NCBI GenBank assembly: GCA_029959085.1
Contig: JARWIR010000090.1
Span: forward strand, 1,116,001 to 1,180,000
From: Nemophila menziesii
Lineage: Eukaryota > Streptophyta > Magnoliopsida > Boraginales > Hydrophyllaceae
Direction: 5' to 3'
Length of the DNA: 64,000 nt
Both the position numbers and the translations under genes were made by a program. The notes under the pieces are model-generated. The model searched no databases, was not told the DNA's origin, and saw nothing but the letters and a program-made list of their open reading frames with translations. Shown here one piece after another: positions 1-10,718 of the stretch. How positions within the stretch are numbered: the stretch's first letter is position 1; each line of letters opens with the position of its first letter.

Positions 1-498
1 CAGAGCAGGTAAGAAGGACTGCATCTCATCCCACAATTCACGCATTTTCGTGTAATAGGCTGAGACCGTCATCCCTTCTTGTCTAGTGTTCGAAATAGCA
101 TGCTTCAATTCATACGCGCGTGGTGCACTTTCCTTACCGAATCGTTCTTTAAGATCCTTCCAGATTTCCGATGCTGAATTGGCGTATTTCACGCCCCCTC
201 GGATCTCTTTCTCCATGGTTGTAGTAAGCCACCCTTTAATCATCGCATCACATCGCATCCATGTCATATAACTAGCGTTGTCCGCTTCTGGCCTTTTGAT
301 GGTACCATCGATGAAGCCCATCTTGTTCTTGGCGAACAAGAAATTTTCCATCTCTTGGACCCAATCAAGGTAGTTGTTGTCGGTCAAGGCATTGTTAACA
401 TGCATTTGCCTCGGATAATCGGAGGGGTGGAGATAGTATGGCGAGTTATGGTCTGGGTTGCTAACATTGGCGAGATCTTTGGTTACACCTTCTGTCAT
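1..498 (-). CDS. Copia-type retrotransposon gag, N-terminal part (runs off left edge)
   Basis: An open frame of 166 codons starts at the ATG complementary to 496-498 and is still open at base 1. It reads like the gag polyprotein N-terminus of plant Ty1/copia elements: a short leader ending NSPYYLHPSD, then NNYLDW, then FLFAKNKMGFIDGT, then W..CDAMI.GWL and EIWKDLKERF. Gag packages element RNA into cytoplasmic particles. It lies just downstream of a primer-binding site and a 5' LTR in the same orientation, as expected for an autonomous copia element. No stop or frameshift is visible in this part. The protease, integrase and reverse transcriptase would lie left of the window. Family assignment rests on recognised motifs. 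Confidence 0.85.
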   Translation of the reverse strand, partial: MTEGVTKDLANVSNPDHNSPYYLHPSDYPRQMHVNNALTDNNYLDWVQEMENFLFAKNKMGFIDGTIKRPEADNASYMTWMRCDAMIKGWLTTTMEKEIRGGVKYANSASEIWKDLKERFGKESAPRAYELKHAISNTRQEGMTVSAYYTKMRELWDEMQSFLPAL

Positions 499-558
499 AT
501 CGATCAGATGGTGAAATAGACTTTAGGATTTGGGTTTGGATCGAGCGTAATGATTACT

Positions 559-570
559 ACTCTGATACCA
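559..570 (-). promoter_or_regulatory. Primer-binding site of the copia element
   Basis: The complement of this stretch reads TGGTATCAGAG, matching the 3' end of plant initiator tRNA-Met. It sits eight bases inside the LTR end and upstream of gag, so it decides the orientation of the element. Confidence 0.8.
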
Positions 571-578
571 TAAAGAAT

Positions 579-824
579 TGAGAAAGAATGGTTTAAAATG
601 TTTCATTCATTCTTGTGTCTATCAAAGAAAAAGATACAAGCTTATATAGGCAATGCAAAGAAATACAAAAGGAAACACAATCAATGATAGCCAAAATACA
701 TGGCTGTAAATATGCACGAATCTTTGATTGAGAAATATATATATGCACAGATCTTTGATTGAGAGATATATATGCACAGATCTTTGATTGAGAGATATGG
801 GGTAAGGAATAAATTTCAATCTCA
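579..824 (-). mobile_element. 5' LTR of the copia element at the left edge
   Basis: This 246-bp segment has inverted ends TGAGA and TCTCA. On the - strand it is followed by a stretch complementary to 559-570 reading TGGTATCAGAG, the initiator-tRNA-Met primer-binding site used by most copia elements, and then by gag. A TATATAAG box lies on the - strand near 640-650. The upstream part holds three imperfect copies of a roughly 33-bp unit built around GATCTTTGATTGAGA (712-800), probably promoter repeats. The partner LTR and target duplication are outside the window. Confidence 0.8.
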
Positions 825-1069
825 ATAAATAATATATGGAGTTTCTTTACCGATGAAGGAACATCATTTTAGCGACGACGTGTTAGTCGCTAAATGTTTC
901 TACCTTATAATCCAAACCAGTTTTTTCACATTTTAACTTTAACCTAACTTCGGCAAAAAAGAAAACTTTAACCTAAATCTAGTCTACGCCACCTTACCCC
1001 CTTCTAATCCCCACCTTCATCGTCCCTGGTCGAAACTTCTCCTTCATCTAGCTAACATCGTCCTAGTTC
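825..1069. other. No gene seen; short palindromic relic with CACTA-like motif
   Basis: Near 850-890 the text TTAGCGACGACGTG..TAGTCGCTAA forms a short inverted repeat. The same GCGACGAC word fills the subterminal regions of the CACTA elements at 16.5 and 30.5-40.3 kb, so this may be a CACTA scrap. Nothing else is recognisable. Confidence 0.35.
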
Positions 1070-1077
1070 CTCCTCAC

Positions 1078-1962
1078 TCAGCCCGACTATCGGTTCCGGT
1101 TCTCCGATCCGCCGGACCGGCGGTTCTGGAACCGGACCGAACCAGAGCTGCTACCGGGTCTGGAACCGGTCCAAGCCGCTATTTGTGATACAGGTTTGGT
1201 TCTTTAAAACAAAAAACTCAGGTTTGGTCCGGACCAAACCGTTAAGATTTTTTTTATACCTCAGATCCGCAGCTTCTACAAACCCCTCTTTCTGGCGATG
1301 AATCTGAGTGGTTCTTCTTTGTTCTTTGTTTTGAAATTGAAGGATAAAAGAAGAGGGGAAAGATGTTACCGGCTTGTGGTTTCAACGGTAAACAAGTAAT
1401 AAATTTGGGGTCTTGTTGTTATTTTTTAATGGTACAGTGAAATGCGTTGAAATGCGTATGAGTTTTGGAAGAACTTCTTGGAGGAATATTGGGATTGTTG
1501 TGATTGTATACTGAAAATTGCTCCAAATGTTTGAAACTTTAGTGCTATTACGGATTCCTTCTGAGGTTTAATTGGTTAATCTCAAGGAACAAAGAGAAAA
1601 TAATGCAGAACAATTTATTAATTAAATCTTTGTTCAAAAAATTGAAGGATAAAAGAAGAGGGGAAAGATGTTACATTTATGTTCAAGGAACAAAGAGAAT
1701 ATAATGCAGAACAATGAAGAGCATTCAGTTTCATCGGTGAAAAAGAAAAAAAACAGTTTGGAACCGTTAAGAACCGGACCAGACCTAGAACCAAACTCGG
1801 TAGTGGCGCTATTAACGGTTCCGCTCCCTCCTTCAAGCAACCAAGAACCGGTCCGAACCGGAACCGGTAAGGAAGAACCGGTAAGCTAGACCGGATCGAT
1901 AAGGCCCAGGTTCGTTAAGAACCAGTCCAAACCGGTCCGGAACGGACCGTTAGCCATGCCGA
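1078..1962. mobile_element. Non-autonomous hAT-like element, 885 bp
   Basis: The element is flanked by a perfect 8-bp direct repeat CTCCTCAC (1070-1077 and 1963-1970), the target-duplication length of hAT transposons. The ends are imperfect inverted repeats (TCAGCCCGAC at the left; the complement of the right end begins TCGGCATGGC). Both outer 200 bp are packed with CCGGTTCC and GAACCGG words that can pair across the element. There is no transposase frame. Two inner blocks occur twice: one containing GGATAAAAGAAGAGGGGAAA near 1340-1370 and 1640-1672, and one containing AAGGAACAAAGAGAA near 1584 and 1684. Confidence 0.7.
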
Positions 1963-2094
1963 CTCCTCACCAACACTCCAAGTATTTTCCTATAATTATA
2001 TTGATATTCTCTACTTTAGCGATTCTGATTTTATGATTTTATTTTGTGATTATATATATGTTATTCAAATCTGCGATAATTTCTTAATGTTATA

Positions 2095-2560
2095 GGGCTA
2101 TATAGTGCAGTTTTTGAATGTTATAGGTCCTTATATTGTTTTGTGTGAAATACGCATAATAACGGGGGGTTTAGTGCAAACTTTGATAACTAAACGATAA
2201 TCATTGCAATTTTCAAAAATAAAATAAGGGCTTAATGTAATTTTGTCATAACATAGGCCGGTTATATTATTTGGTGTGAGATACGAATAATAATGGGGCC
2301 TTTAGGGCCATTTCAAAAAGAATAGGATTATAAATGCAATTTTTTAAAATAAAATAGGGGCTTAAGTACAATTTTGGCATAATAAGGGCTGATTAAATTG
2401 TTTTGTGTGGGATGTGTATAATATAGGGATTTCAGTGCAATTTTCAAACACTAAAGGACATTTTATGCAATTTTAGACATCTAATGGGCCTTCAAATGCA
2501 ATTTATGATTAAAAATGTTTATTAAATGCAATTTTGGTTAAATAAAAGTTGTTTTGATTG
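2095..2560. repeat. Degenerate tandem repeat, about 130-bp period
   Basis: Three divergent copies begin near 2119, 2252 and 2380. Each has a TTATATTGTTTTGTGTGAGA-like block, an ATAATAACGGGG-like block and a TTTAGTGCAATTTT-like block. The last block is a simple word that recurs in several distant parts of the window. No coding potential was seen. Confidence 0.5.
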
Positions 2561-4080
2561 TCTAGGGTGATATTAGAAATATTAAATAGTTTGTATTATG
2601 AAATTTTATGTGAGTTAATTGCATTATAACTCCTTAATCTATGCATTATATTAATAAAAACGCACTCTATAAAATTTATTTTTATAGTGCATTTGTTGCA
2701 TACTTTATGGACTTAAAGTGAAATTTTATTTAGTTTCTATATTGTTTTGTGTATCTTTTGGTTATATTATTGCATTTATTGTATTTTATTATTCCACAAT
2801 TGCACTCTAGGTCCCTATAATAAGTTAACATTACACTTAAGGCTATATATAATGGTAATAAACACTACTAATTATAATTACCCTTAGGTGGAAGGAACAC
2901 CGGGGTTTCCAGTGTCACCAACCACTTCTTATACACTAGTTCTGCAGTTTAAAATATGTATTCTAGATCATAACTTGGCGAAATGTAGGAAATATTTCAC
3001 CAAGGTAACTTATGCCAAATAGGGGAGTGGCTAGGAACTAGAAGTTCATTCCTTTTTTTGGTAGGAAGAAGAGATAATATCGGACCGACACCCAAGATTT
3101 ACCATTTTCCTAAACATCATGTCATTTATCAGTGTATGATTTGTGTCGCGTATGAAGGTAATCACCTAGATTGGGATGATTATTGGTTGGGAGGGCGGTA
3201 CTGCAATTGTCATGGATGTACAGATTAGAGTATATTTGATCAATTTATTATGTATTTGTGATGTACGATTATCATTTTCACTATATCACTTATAAATAGG
3301 CTATTGATTTTGAAGTGTATAAGGTTATTTTTGTGTTAGTTTTATTAAACCATGGTATTTACAAGCCTTACGTTCATTAAAATGTTGTTAATTATTAGTA
3401 TGTAGCTTTACTGCAATTTTAGATGTACGATGTAGTTTCCCGAACTCAGGAGGGAACGATGATGGATTTCATCACGTTGACCGAGTAATTTACTTACTCG
3501 ATGTGCCACTCCAAGTATATATAGCATGGAATATAATAGAAGATGTTACCATAGCGACGAATTGTCTTTGCCAAAGTATTAAGGTGTTGTTCGTTAAAGA
3601 AATAATAGAAGATTGCAATATTTATGTATTTTAGCAACTATTATTTGAACCTTAGTCACCAACTTGTGCCTTTGCCGACTATTTTTTAGTGACAACACTT
3701 TAACGATCAACTTTCACCGCTGAAAATGAAATAAGGTCATAAATACTACATGTTGGTTCTTTAGCAACAACAAAATTGGTGCTAGAAGCATTAACAGTAG
3801 TCGTGGCTTAACTATATAGGGATGGCAACAGATCAGATTATTGCAAAAATATCCAAAACCATGTCCATAACCATTTAATTTATCAAAAACCAAATCCTAA
3901 CGGATTGAAAATTCTTAAAACAAGATTATAAATACAAGAAAAAAAATTTAAAAATATATAAAATTTATGTTAATCTTTAATTAAATAATATATTTGTTAC
4001 TTTTAAAAAAAATTAATATCTAAATTTTTTTTAGATATGTAAATACTTTTTTATTTATATTATTATAAAAGAATAATTAC
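2561..4080. other. AT-rich intergenic DNA with transposon scraps
   Basis: No open frame or recognisable gene was found. Around 3550-3730 there are words such as TAGCGACGAATTG and TTTAGTGACAAC that resemble worn CACTA subterminal repeats. From about 3818 the text ATAGGGATGGCAACAGATC begins a stretch that resembles, in inverted orientation, the terminus of the hAT-like element at 51001-51901. It is probably a truncated relative. Confidence 0.4.
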
Positions 4081-4188
4081 CATCTAAGTCATCAATCTAA
4101 TAATAATTGCCCTGTAGCATCCCTTCATAAATATTGTCTATAAAAGTCCCTACAAAATTTATATTTTCCTTTACTACCCCTCTAATCA

Positions 4189-4213
4189 ACATATATATAT
4201 ATATATATATATC
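4189..4213. repeat. AT dinucleotide microsatellite
   Basis: An uninterrupted run of TA/AT dinucleotides lies just before the duplicated proline- and histidine-rich segment. Confidence 0.9.
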
Positions 4214-4264
4214 TCATTAGAGAAAAACAAACCAAAAATATTGAATCTCTGGTCTCGGTCGAAC

Positions 4265-4566
4265 GCACCACCATCCGCTACCATCGCCGCCACCACCCAC
4301 CACCACCACCCACTACCATCTTCTATCTTTCCCCTCTTCTTTTATTCATCAATTTCATCTTCTCTTTGTGAGCATACTGAAGCCCAACGCTACCGTTCCG
4401 ATAAACTCGACGAAGCACCACTATCCGCTACCATCGCCGCCACCACCCACCACCACTACCCACTACCATCTTCTATCTTTCCCCTCTTCTTTTATTCATC
4501 AATTTCATCTTCTCTTTGTGAGCATACTGAAGCCCAACGCTACCGATCCGATAAACTCGACGAAGC
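4265..4566 (+). repeat. 150-bp tandem duplication within a coding-like segment
   Basis: Two copies of a 150-bp unit start at 4265 and 4415 and differ at only a few positions. Because 150 is divisible by three, both copies stay in one frame (open from about 4241 to 4639) and encode a repeated 50-residue block containing SATIAATTHHHHPLPSS and SISSSLCEHTEAQRYRSDKL. There is no ATG at the head of this frame. The segment after the repeat reads EAQLIEVLGSLIKSG and then stops at 4637-4639. It looks like a 5'-UTR or coding piece of an unidentified gene that was duplicated. I do not recognise the product. Confidence 0.6.
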
Positions 4567-5159
4567 CCAACTAATCGAGGTGTTAGGAAGTCTCATCAAA
4601 AGCGGTATGTTCCTGATATTGTTAACTGTAACACCTTGATATTGTTACCTATAACTCTGCTCCTGCCTATTCCTTTTAGACCTTTTTGTTGTTAACTGTG
4701 AATTAAAAGCAATAAACCCGATTCCTCCATCTAATCAAATTTAGATGGTAGGATTGAGTCCAATGTGTTCGATGTAATGCTAGGCTTAGAATTAGGGGTT
4801 TCTGGTGTAATGAAATTTTTGTATAAAATAGAGACCTGTAGTGCAGTTAACTCAAAAAAAAATTATACTGGGACTTATATAGTGCAATTAATTCAATAAA
4901 ATTTATATAAGGACTTATAGTGCAATTAATATATAGAATCATATAGGGACTTGTAATGAAATTTTTGCATAAAATAGGGACCTATAATGCAGAGGGACTT
5001 ATATTGCAATTTTTGAAAAAAAAATAGGGATTTAATGGGCAATTAATTAAAAAACAATTGTATAGTGAAATTAATTCAATAAAAATCGTATAGGGACATA
5101 TAATGCAATTAACTCAAAAAAATTATATAGGGTAGGGCCTATAATACAAGGATATGTAG

Positions 5160-5427
5160 TGTAATTAAGGGTGTGGGTGAGTTTTGTTTTGCACATGAAG
5201 CAATAGCTTGTAATATACTTCCAGTAGCTATTTCTGCATTATCGAATCTATTAAACTATCATTCCTTAGGAAAACCAATGCCTAATACAGAAGTATCACT
5301 TTTTCGAACATCACTCACGATTCTTACTCAAAAAACTGGTTATGAAATAGATATTATTAAGTATATGAAACTTGCTTATTCTCGATTAATCGAACTTGGA
5401 AAGGGTGAAGTTGGAAAATGTGAATAG
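5160..5427 (+). pseudogene. Coding-like fragment of an unidentified plant gene
   Basis: A continuous frame without an ATG start reads from about 5173 to a TAG at 5425-5427 (about 84 residues). It contains FCFAHEAIACNILPVAISAL, SLFRTSLTILTQKTGYEIDI and MKLAYSRLIELG. Its composition looks like genuine protein rather than random frame. It abuts a piece of RPL13 about 20 bp downstream, so it appears to be one piece of a mosaic of gene fragments. I cannot name the donor gene. Confidence 0.45.
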
Positions 5428-5444
5428 AATGGGGGTGTTCGCAA

Positions 5445-7286
5445 GTTCAGAGGTTGAAGACATATAAGGCTAAACTAGTTGTTTTCCCAAGGCGTGTTCG
5501 CAAGTTCAAGGTATAATTTACTGCAATAATTGTTTGTATGGGGGTGTTTTATTGAAGATATTATGTAATTTGTGTCAGGCTGGTGATTCTAGTGCTGAGG
5601 AATTAGCAACGGCTACACAAGTACAAGGTGATTACATGCCAATTGTTAGTGAGAAGGCAGGTGTTGAGTTTGTGAAGGTGACACAAGAGATGAAAGAATT
5701 CAAAGCATATGATAAGCTTCGTTTGGAGAGGACAAATGTGTTGGCATATAGCCTCCCTTAATAGGTTGTTTTAATGTGACAAATCCTCTTGTGTTTAGTG
5801 TGCTAATTATTCTTGTTATACATATTCTATCTTGCACTCTAATTCATCAAAAAACACATTCTTTATCATTTAGATCAAAGCTCTATTGTTTTATCTTAAG
5901 AAACTAATTCTCATACAAATACTTTTAACCTTATCTTTGTGTACATTGAGAATTAGCTTTAGTGATCAACTACAAAGTTTATTAGAATGATGTTCTCTAC
6001 AACTCTCGTGAAGAATGTTTTCTGATCCGAGCATCATAGTAAAAGATATACTCACTAGAAGGTGTTTTAGACCTTTGGTGCGGTATACCGGAGTTTCTGT
6101 GCGGTACACCGCAGCCCACGGACTACACCACGGACCAGGGGGCTAGTCCGTCAGAAAGCAAGTGAATTAAGCAAGGTCAGTGCGGTACACCACACCAACC
6201 CCGCGGTGCACCGCAGGTTAGGGTTTTCTGCAGCAAAATGAAGACTAAAGAATATATCCGTTGGGGATATTAATATATCCGTTGGAGACAAGTCTTATGA
6301 CCGTTGGGAGCATTTTGCAGCTATAAATTGAAGGTCTTTCAAGGCTACAACTACACCTTCAAACCATATACACTAAGGGGCTTAATTGTTATCATCCAAG
6401 AAGGTGTCAAGAGCTATAAAAAGTCTTATCTACTCAATTAAGGAGTTAATCCAATAAGCCACAAAGTTCTATCTACTCAAGAGGAGTCTTTCATGCTTAA
6501 GTGTTATATCTACTCATTAGGAGATTGTTAGCAAAGTAGTTTCACCCTTTAAACTCTTTGTATTTATCCTCTTAAGTCTAGTTCTTGTAATAGATATATT
6601 AAGAGAGAATTTGAGTATCGGGAGTATACTCGGTGTCCTTGTGTTGTGATTACACAAGAGTTTCCTTCGTGGTTTCGAAGAGGTTGTCCTTCGTGTTATC
6701 GAAGAGGTTGTAAGGGTTATTGTGTTCTCGACCCGGTTAAGAGAGACACGGGAGCTTAGTGAAAATCTTGAAATCCTAAGGAGGCTTCCTTAGGTAGTGG
6801 ATGTAGGGAAACCGAACCACTATAAATCGTGTGTATCTTTCTATCCCTACGCTATTTACTTTCCGCACTCTATATGCTTGATAAAATGCTTATATGAATA
6901 GTTTGATAATATTGTCTTTTAGGATTATCTAGTTCATGACTATTTAGTTTGATTATATGCTTACTAGTATGAATATCATGATTATGTTTATCTAGCTAAT
7001 CAAACTTTGGTCCTCTAAGTTAGTAAGAGAATAGATAATCGATTTACTTGTTTAACTTATATATCGAACCTCTAACTTATCCTTTGCATGATCCCATAAG
7101 TGTTTGATATATTAGTTGACTTAGAAGTTTTCTCTTAAACTTATTATTGTCCAAAAGATTTTTAATTAGGCATTAATCTTATTAGTAATCCTATTCACCC
7201 CCCCCCTCTAGGACTTTCAAAATGCACGACATGTTGGTCTCAGAGCTAAGAGGGCTGCTGAAGCTGAAAACGAAGAGAAGAAGTAG
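5445..7286 (+). pseudogene. RPL13: 60S ribosomal protein L13 fragment, split by a solo LTR
   Basis: Exon-like blocks lie at 5445-5510 ([20 protein letters not shown]), 5579-5738 ([20 protein letters not shown] through [11 protein letters not shown]) and 7225-7286 (ARHVGLRAKRAAEAENEEKK, then TAG). These match the C-terminal half of eukaryotic ribosomal protein L13, a cytosolic large-subunit protein. The first two blocks are separated by a GT..AG intron (5511-5578), so this is a genomic fragment and not a processed retrocopy. The second and third blocks are separated by a 1.48-kb LTR with a 5-bp target duplication. Removing it leaves 222 bases (74 codons including the stop) in frame. The N-terminal half of L13 is missing. 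The 15-bp word GTGTTCGCAAGTTCA occurs at both ends of the first block. Confidence 0.75.
5739..7219. mobile_element. Solo LTR, probably copia (Sirevirus-like), 1481 bp
   Basis: The segment begins TGTTGGCATA and ends GGACTTTCA, with a perfect 5-bp target duplication AAATG (5734-5738 and 7220-7224). It sits exactly within an RPL13 codon stretch whose two halves rejoin in frame. The pyrimidine-rich end CCTATTCACCCCC..CTCTAG is of the kind seen at the 3' end of large copia LTRs. A TATA-like TATAAATTG lies near 6320. No internal domain is present, so this is what remains after recombination between two LTRs. Confidence 0.75.
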
Positions 7287-7289
7287 AAG

Positions 7290-7900
7290 AAGAAAACCAA
7301 GTATTAGAAAGAAAAAGAAAGCCTTCTTTTAGTCCATTATTACTTTTTAAGACATTTTGCTGCTATGCTTATGTAGATTTCAATTTTGATTTAAGAATTA
7401 TTCCCCTTTATTGCTTGTTGTGTTAGGTATTATCATTTGCATCTAAAACAGATTTCACAAATACTCCCATCTCTATCACCAAACTTATTTATTTCCTATC
7501 ATCTCCCAAATCATCCAATCTTGCTAAAAAACAATCTTCTATTCAGATGTGTTCTTGTTTCCCAAAATCCTCTCCCAATCTCTTTGTTGTTAATTGTGTT
7601 TGTCAAATTTTTGGGTGTCCAGGATTTACTTCTACTTGTTCAGCTATGGTTATGGTTATAAATGAACCAGACATTGTTTTCTTTTGCCTTTTTTTCTTTG
7701 TCGATATCAAACTTAATAAAAGAAACAATTCAAGTTGGCTCAAAATATTCTTGCTTCTGCTCATTTAATGTCAGACTCTAATGAGTTTGTCTGTGCTGTG
7801 GAAAAGCAGTTGTAGACCGGGCTCTATTTCTATATAATTTCAGCTTATTTTGTTGTTCACATACACATTCGAATGTAGCTTTATTAAATACAAGTGCTTA
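7290..7900 (+). other. Former RPL13 3' region and unassigned DNA
   Basis: The first part continues past the L13 stop like a 3' untranslated region. From about 7430 two overlapping small frames (up to 74 codons) are open, but neither has recognisable motifs. They are probably chance frames. Confidence 0.35.
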
Positions 7901-7914
7901 TCCAGTAAAAAAAA

Positions 7915-8195
7915 ATTAATTTGGTGGGATTTTTCCCACCAAACAACATAAACTCCTAAATATAATTTGGTGGGATTTTTCCCACAAAATAGTAACATAA
8001 AAATTTGGTGGGAAAAATATTTGGGCGGAAAAATTTAGTGGGAAAAAAAATTGGCCGAAAAAATTTGGTGGGAAAAAAAATTGGCCAAAAATATTTGGTG
8101 GGAAAAATATTTGGCGGGAAAAAATTTGGCCGAAAAAGTTGGTCGGAAATTTTTTGGCGGGAAAAAATTGTTTGGTGGGAATATTTAGTCAAGGG
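7915..8195. repeat. Degenerate short tandem repeat
   Basis: About 15 imperfect copies of a unit resembling TTTGGTGGGAAAAA run through this stretch, with GGCGGG and GGCCG variants. Two copies of an inverted form (GGTGGGATTTTTCCCACC) lie at the left end. Small open frames on both strands here are by-products of the repeat. Confidence 0.65.
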
Positions 8196-8586
8196 GATTA
8201 TTGTCTAATTGTGTTCTTTATATTAGACATGACTTTTATGGGCAATATCAACCCCTAGGATAGTATTGGTAATTGGCTTTATTATAAAATATAAAAGATA
8301 GATGATAATATATATTTTTTACTCAAGTAAAATGTGACTCTCTCTTTGAATATGAAAAAAAGGGGTTACGTTCTTCGTAGCCTACAAACGACAAACCCTA
8401 TTAGTTTTACTAATAAAATATGTAGTAAGTTGTAAGTTGTAACACAATCCGAACAAACTACTGCGTCAAAATAATTCTGGGATTATTTAGTGTAGTGAGA
8501 GTCAAAGTAGAAACCAAGTTTACCTCAATCAAAGGGACAGGGAAATTACATGAACCTTGATTTAATAAACACACGTCTAATCAGCC

Positions 8587-8595
8587 TATAAATAG
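8587..8595 (+). promoter_or_regulatory. TATA box of peroxidase 1
   Basis: TATAAATAG lies 85 bases before the ATG. The surrounding block (AGCCTATAAATAGA followed by GGCAAAA and CACATTC) is conserved at 43500 and 49632 ahead of the other two peroxidase copies, which supports it as the core promoter. Confidence 0.75.
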
Positions 8596-8679
8596 AATGG
8601 CAAAACACATTCATAATCATTACATTACTTTCATACCGCAATAATTAGTTAAACCTAATAGACTTTTCATTAAGATAAA

Positions 8680-10113
8680 ATGAGTTCAAGGAATATTTTC
8701 TCATTTCCTGTAGCTACAATAATAATAGCTATGCTATTTTTATTACCATGCAACTCACAACTATCTAGCACGTTTTATGACACTACATGCCCAAACGCAC
8801 TCACCACAATTCGCACTAGGATTCGTACTGCAATATCAGCAGAACGTCGTATGGCCGCTTCACTTATCCGTCTCCATTTCCACGATTGCTTCGTTCAGGT
8901 TATAAAAATATTTATATCATATAAAGTTTCATATTATTTACAAAATTAACAAATAAATATATTTGTTTCCGTACTTTTTCAGGGCTGTGATGGATCAATT
9001 TTACTTGATAATACAGCTACTATCCTGAGTGAAAAAGACACGATCGCTAATAAAAATTCCGTAAGAGGTTTCAACATCATTGAGAATGCAAAAGCTGATG
9101 TTGAGAAAATATGTAAGGGAGTTGTCTCTTGTGCAGACATACTTGCTGTTGCTGCTAGAGATTCATCGGTTGCTGTGAGTAATTTTTGTCAAATAAATAA
9201 TAAATATAAAGAAATTTCTTATGATTTAATTTTTTTAAAAAGTAATTATAAATACCACCCAAATTCATATCACCCAAATACAACCCAGTGATAGTGACTG
9301 ACATAAATTGGTTTGTTATAAATCGTAATTTATTTATTTTCTTGATTTGATTAAAAGAAATTTACCAACCAATTCACGCCACGTCATTGGGTGATATTTG
9401 GGTGAATTTGGGTGGTATTTATCACTACTCTAAATATTATTTAGTTACTAATATTTAAATTTATAATTTTTGGGATAACTAGGTGGGTGGTCCTTCATGG
9501 ACGGTGAAGCTTGGAAGAAGAGATTCAACAACAGCTAGTAGGAGTGGTGCAAATAGTGATCTTCCTTCGCCATTTTCTACTCTAGATCAGCTCATTTCTA
9601 ACTTTGCAAACAAGGGTTTTACTGCTAGAGAAATGGTTGCTTTATCAGGTAAATATTATCATTAAAATTAATTTAACATAAACGGATTGAAGTTTACGGA
9701 ATTGTATCATTTAAAATGCAGGATCTCATACATTAGGGCAAGCACAATGTGCAGGGTTTCGTAATAGAATATACAACGAGACAAATATTGATGCTGGTTT
9801 TGCAAGCACTCGTAAACGCCAATGTGCTAGTGCTGCTGGGGCTACTGATACTAATCTGGCACCACTTGATTTGGTGACACCAAATTCATTTGACAATAAT
9901 TATTTCAAAAATCTTCAGCAACGTAAAGGTCTTCTTACATCGGACCAAGTACTCTTTAATGGTGGATCGACAGATAGCATAGTAAATGAATTTGGTTCAA
10001 CCCCAGCTACTTTTTCATCTGCATTTGCTGCAGCTATGATTAAAATGGGAGATTTAAGTCCACTCACTGGTACCAATGGGATCATAAGGACGCTTTGTAG
10101 TGCTATTAACTAG
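8680..10113 (+). CDS. Class III secretory peroxidase 1 (intact, four exons)
   Basis: The coding exons are 8680-8898, 8983-9174, 9483-9648 and 9722-10113. Each intron is GT..AG, and the total is 969 nt giving 322 residues, normal for plant class III peroxidases. These secreted haem enzymes use hydrogen peroxide to oxidise phenolics in the cell wall or vacuole. A hydrophobic signal peptide covers about residues 1-27 (cleavage near NSQ-LSSTFY). The distal site RLHFHDC gives Arg64 and His68, and the proximal haem ligand is His195 in [12 protein letters not shown]. The eight conserved cysteines can be placed (TTCPNA, HDCF, GCDGS, KICKG, VSCAD, AQC, RQC, TLCS). Intron 2 is long because it carries a MITE. 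This is the only intact member of the local family. The substrate cannot be told from sequence. Confidence 0.95.
9240..9430. mobile_element. MITE in intron 2 of peroxidase 1
   Basis: The inverted ends pair over about 45 bp (left AGTAATTATAAATACCACCC; the complement of the right end begins GAGTAGTGATAAATACCACC). Intron 2 is 308 bp here but 86 and 78 bp in the two paralogues, so the extra length is this insertion. A sister copy lies at 10719-10910. No clean target duplication remains. Confidence 0.75.
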
Positions 10114-10396
10114 TGGTTTTAGTTCTTGATTTGTGCGTGTTTTCCCTGCGGATGGGGATGCTAATCTTCTTGTACTGTTTTCAGTTTTCTCAAATGTTGG
10201 TTTAGATTCCAATGTTTCTCGTTTTCAAGTTCAGTTTGGTTCCCTTTTTTGTGTATTTATGCTTTGTTTAGTGAGTTAATTGTGTGTAAACTTTACAAAG
10301 TGTAAACAATTTCAGTTAAACAATAATAAAAAAATTCTTGTTTTGGTTTTATGAAAATTTGATCATAGAATTGATTAGTAAAGATATGTGCGCTAG
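10114..10396 (+). other. 3' untranslated and flanking region of peroxidase 1
   Basis: The text TTTACAAAGTGTAAACAATT followed by AATAATAAAA recurs downstream of the other two peroxidase copies. It probably contains the polyadenylation region. No gene is present. Confidence 0.6.
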
Positions 10397-10515
10397 AGAT
10401 CAATATTTGGTATATTGGTTAGTCTACTCCGTAGTGACCAAGAGGTTTTGAGATCGAATTTCATTGGAGTCAAAATGACTCCGAATCCAAAGTAGATCTC
10501 TACAGCTTTTTTTAC
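10397..10515 (+). mobile_element. tRNA-derived SINE, copy 1
   Basis: This segment matches the SINE copies at 46325 and 53886 (reverse). An A-box-like region (TTGGTTAGTCTACTCC) is followed by a B-box-like region (GAGATCGAATTTC), then a shared non-tRNA body ATTGGAGTCAAAATGACTC. The copy is worn and no target duplication was found. Confidence 0.6.
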
Positions 10516-10718
10516 CGTGCTTATTGTCCATAGCTATCGTATCGAATCCACTAACCGGAGGTGGGAGAGCGGAAGTGTTGAATTCCTATTTCCTCTTCCT
10601 TTCTTAAAAGACGGTTACTTATATTAAAAATACTAAAATAGTTTTAAAAAAATTGTTACTTTGAAAAATCAAGAGTCAATTATAGATTAATGTCTATTAA
10701 AAAACTTATTTTAAAAAA

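Noticed and set aside
622..825. 67-codon frame on the - strand
   Set aside because: It lies inside the copia LTR and is built from the LTR's short repeats, with no protein motif.
8005..8208. Lys/Gly-rich frame and its - strand Phe/Pro-rich shadow
   Set aside because: Both are by-products of the TTTGGTGGGAAAAA tandem repeat.
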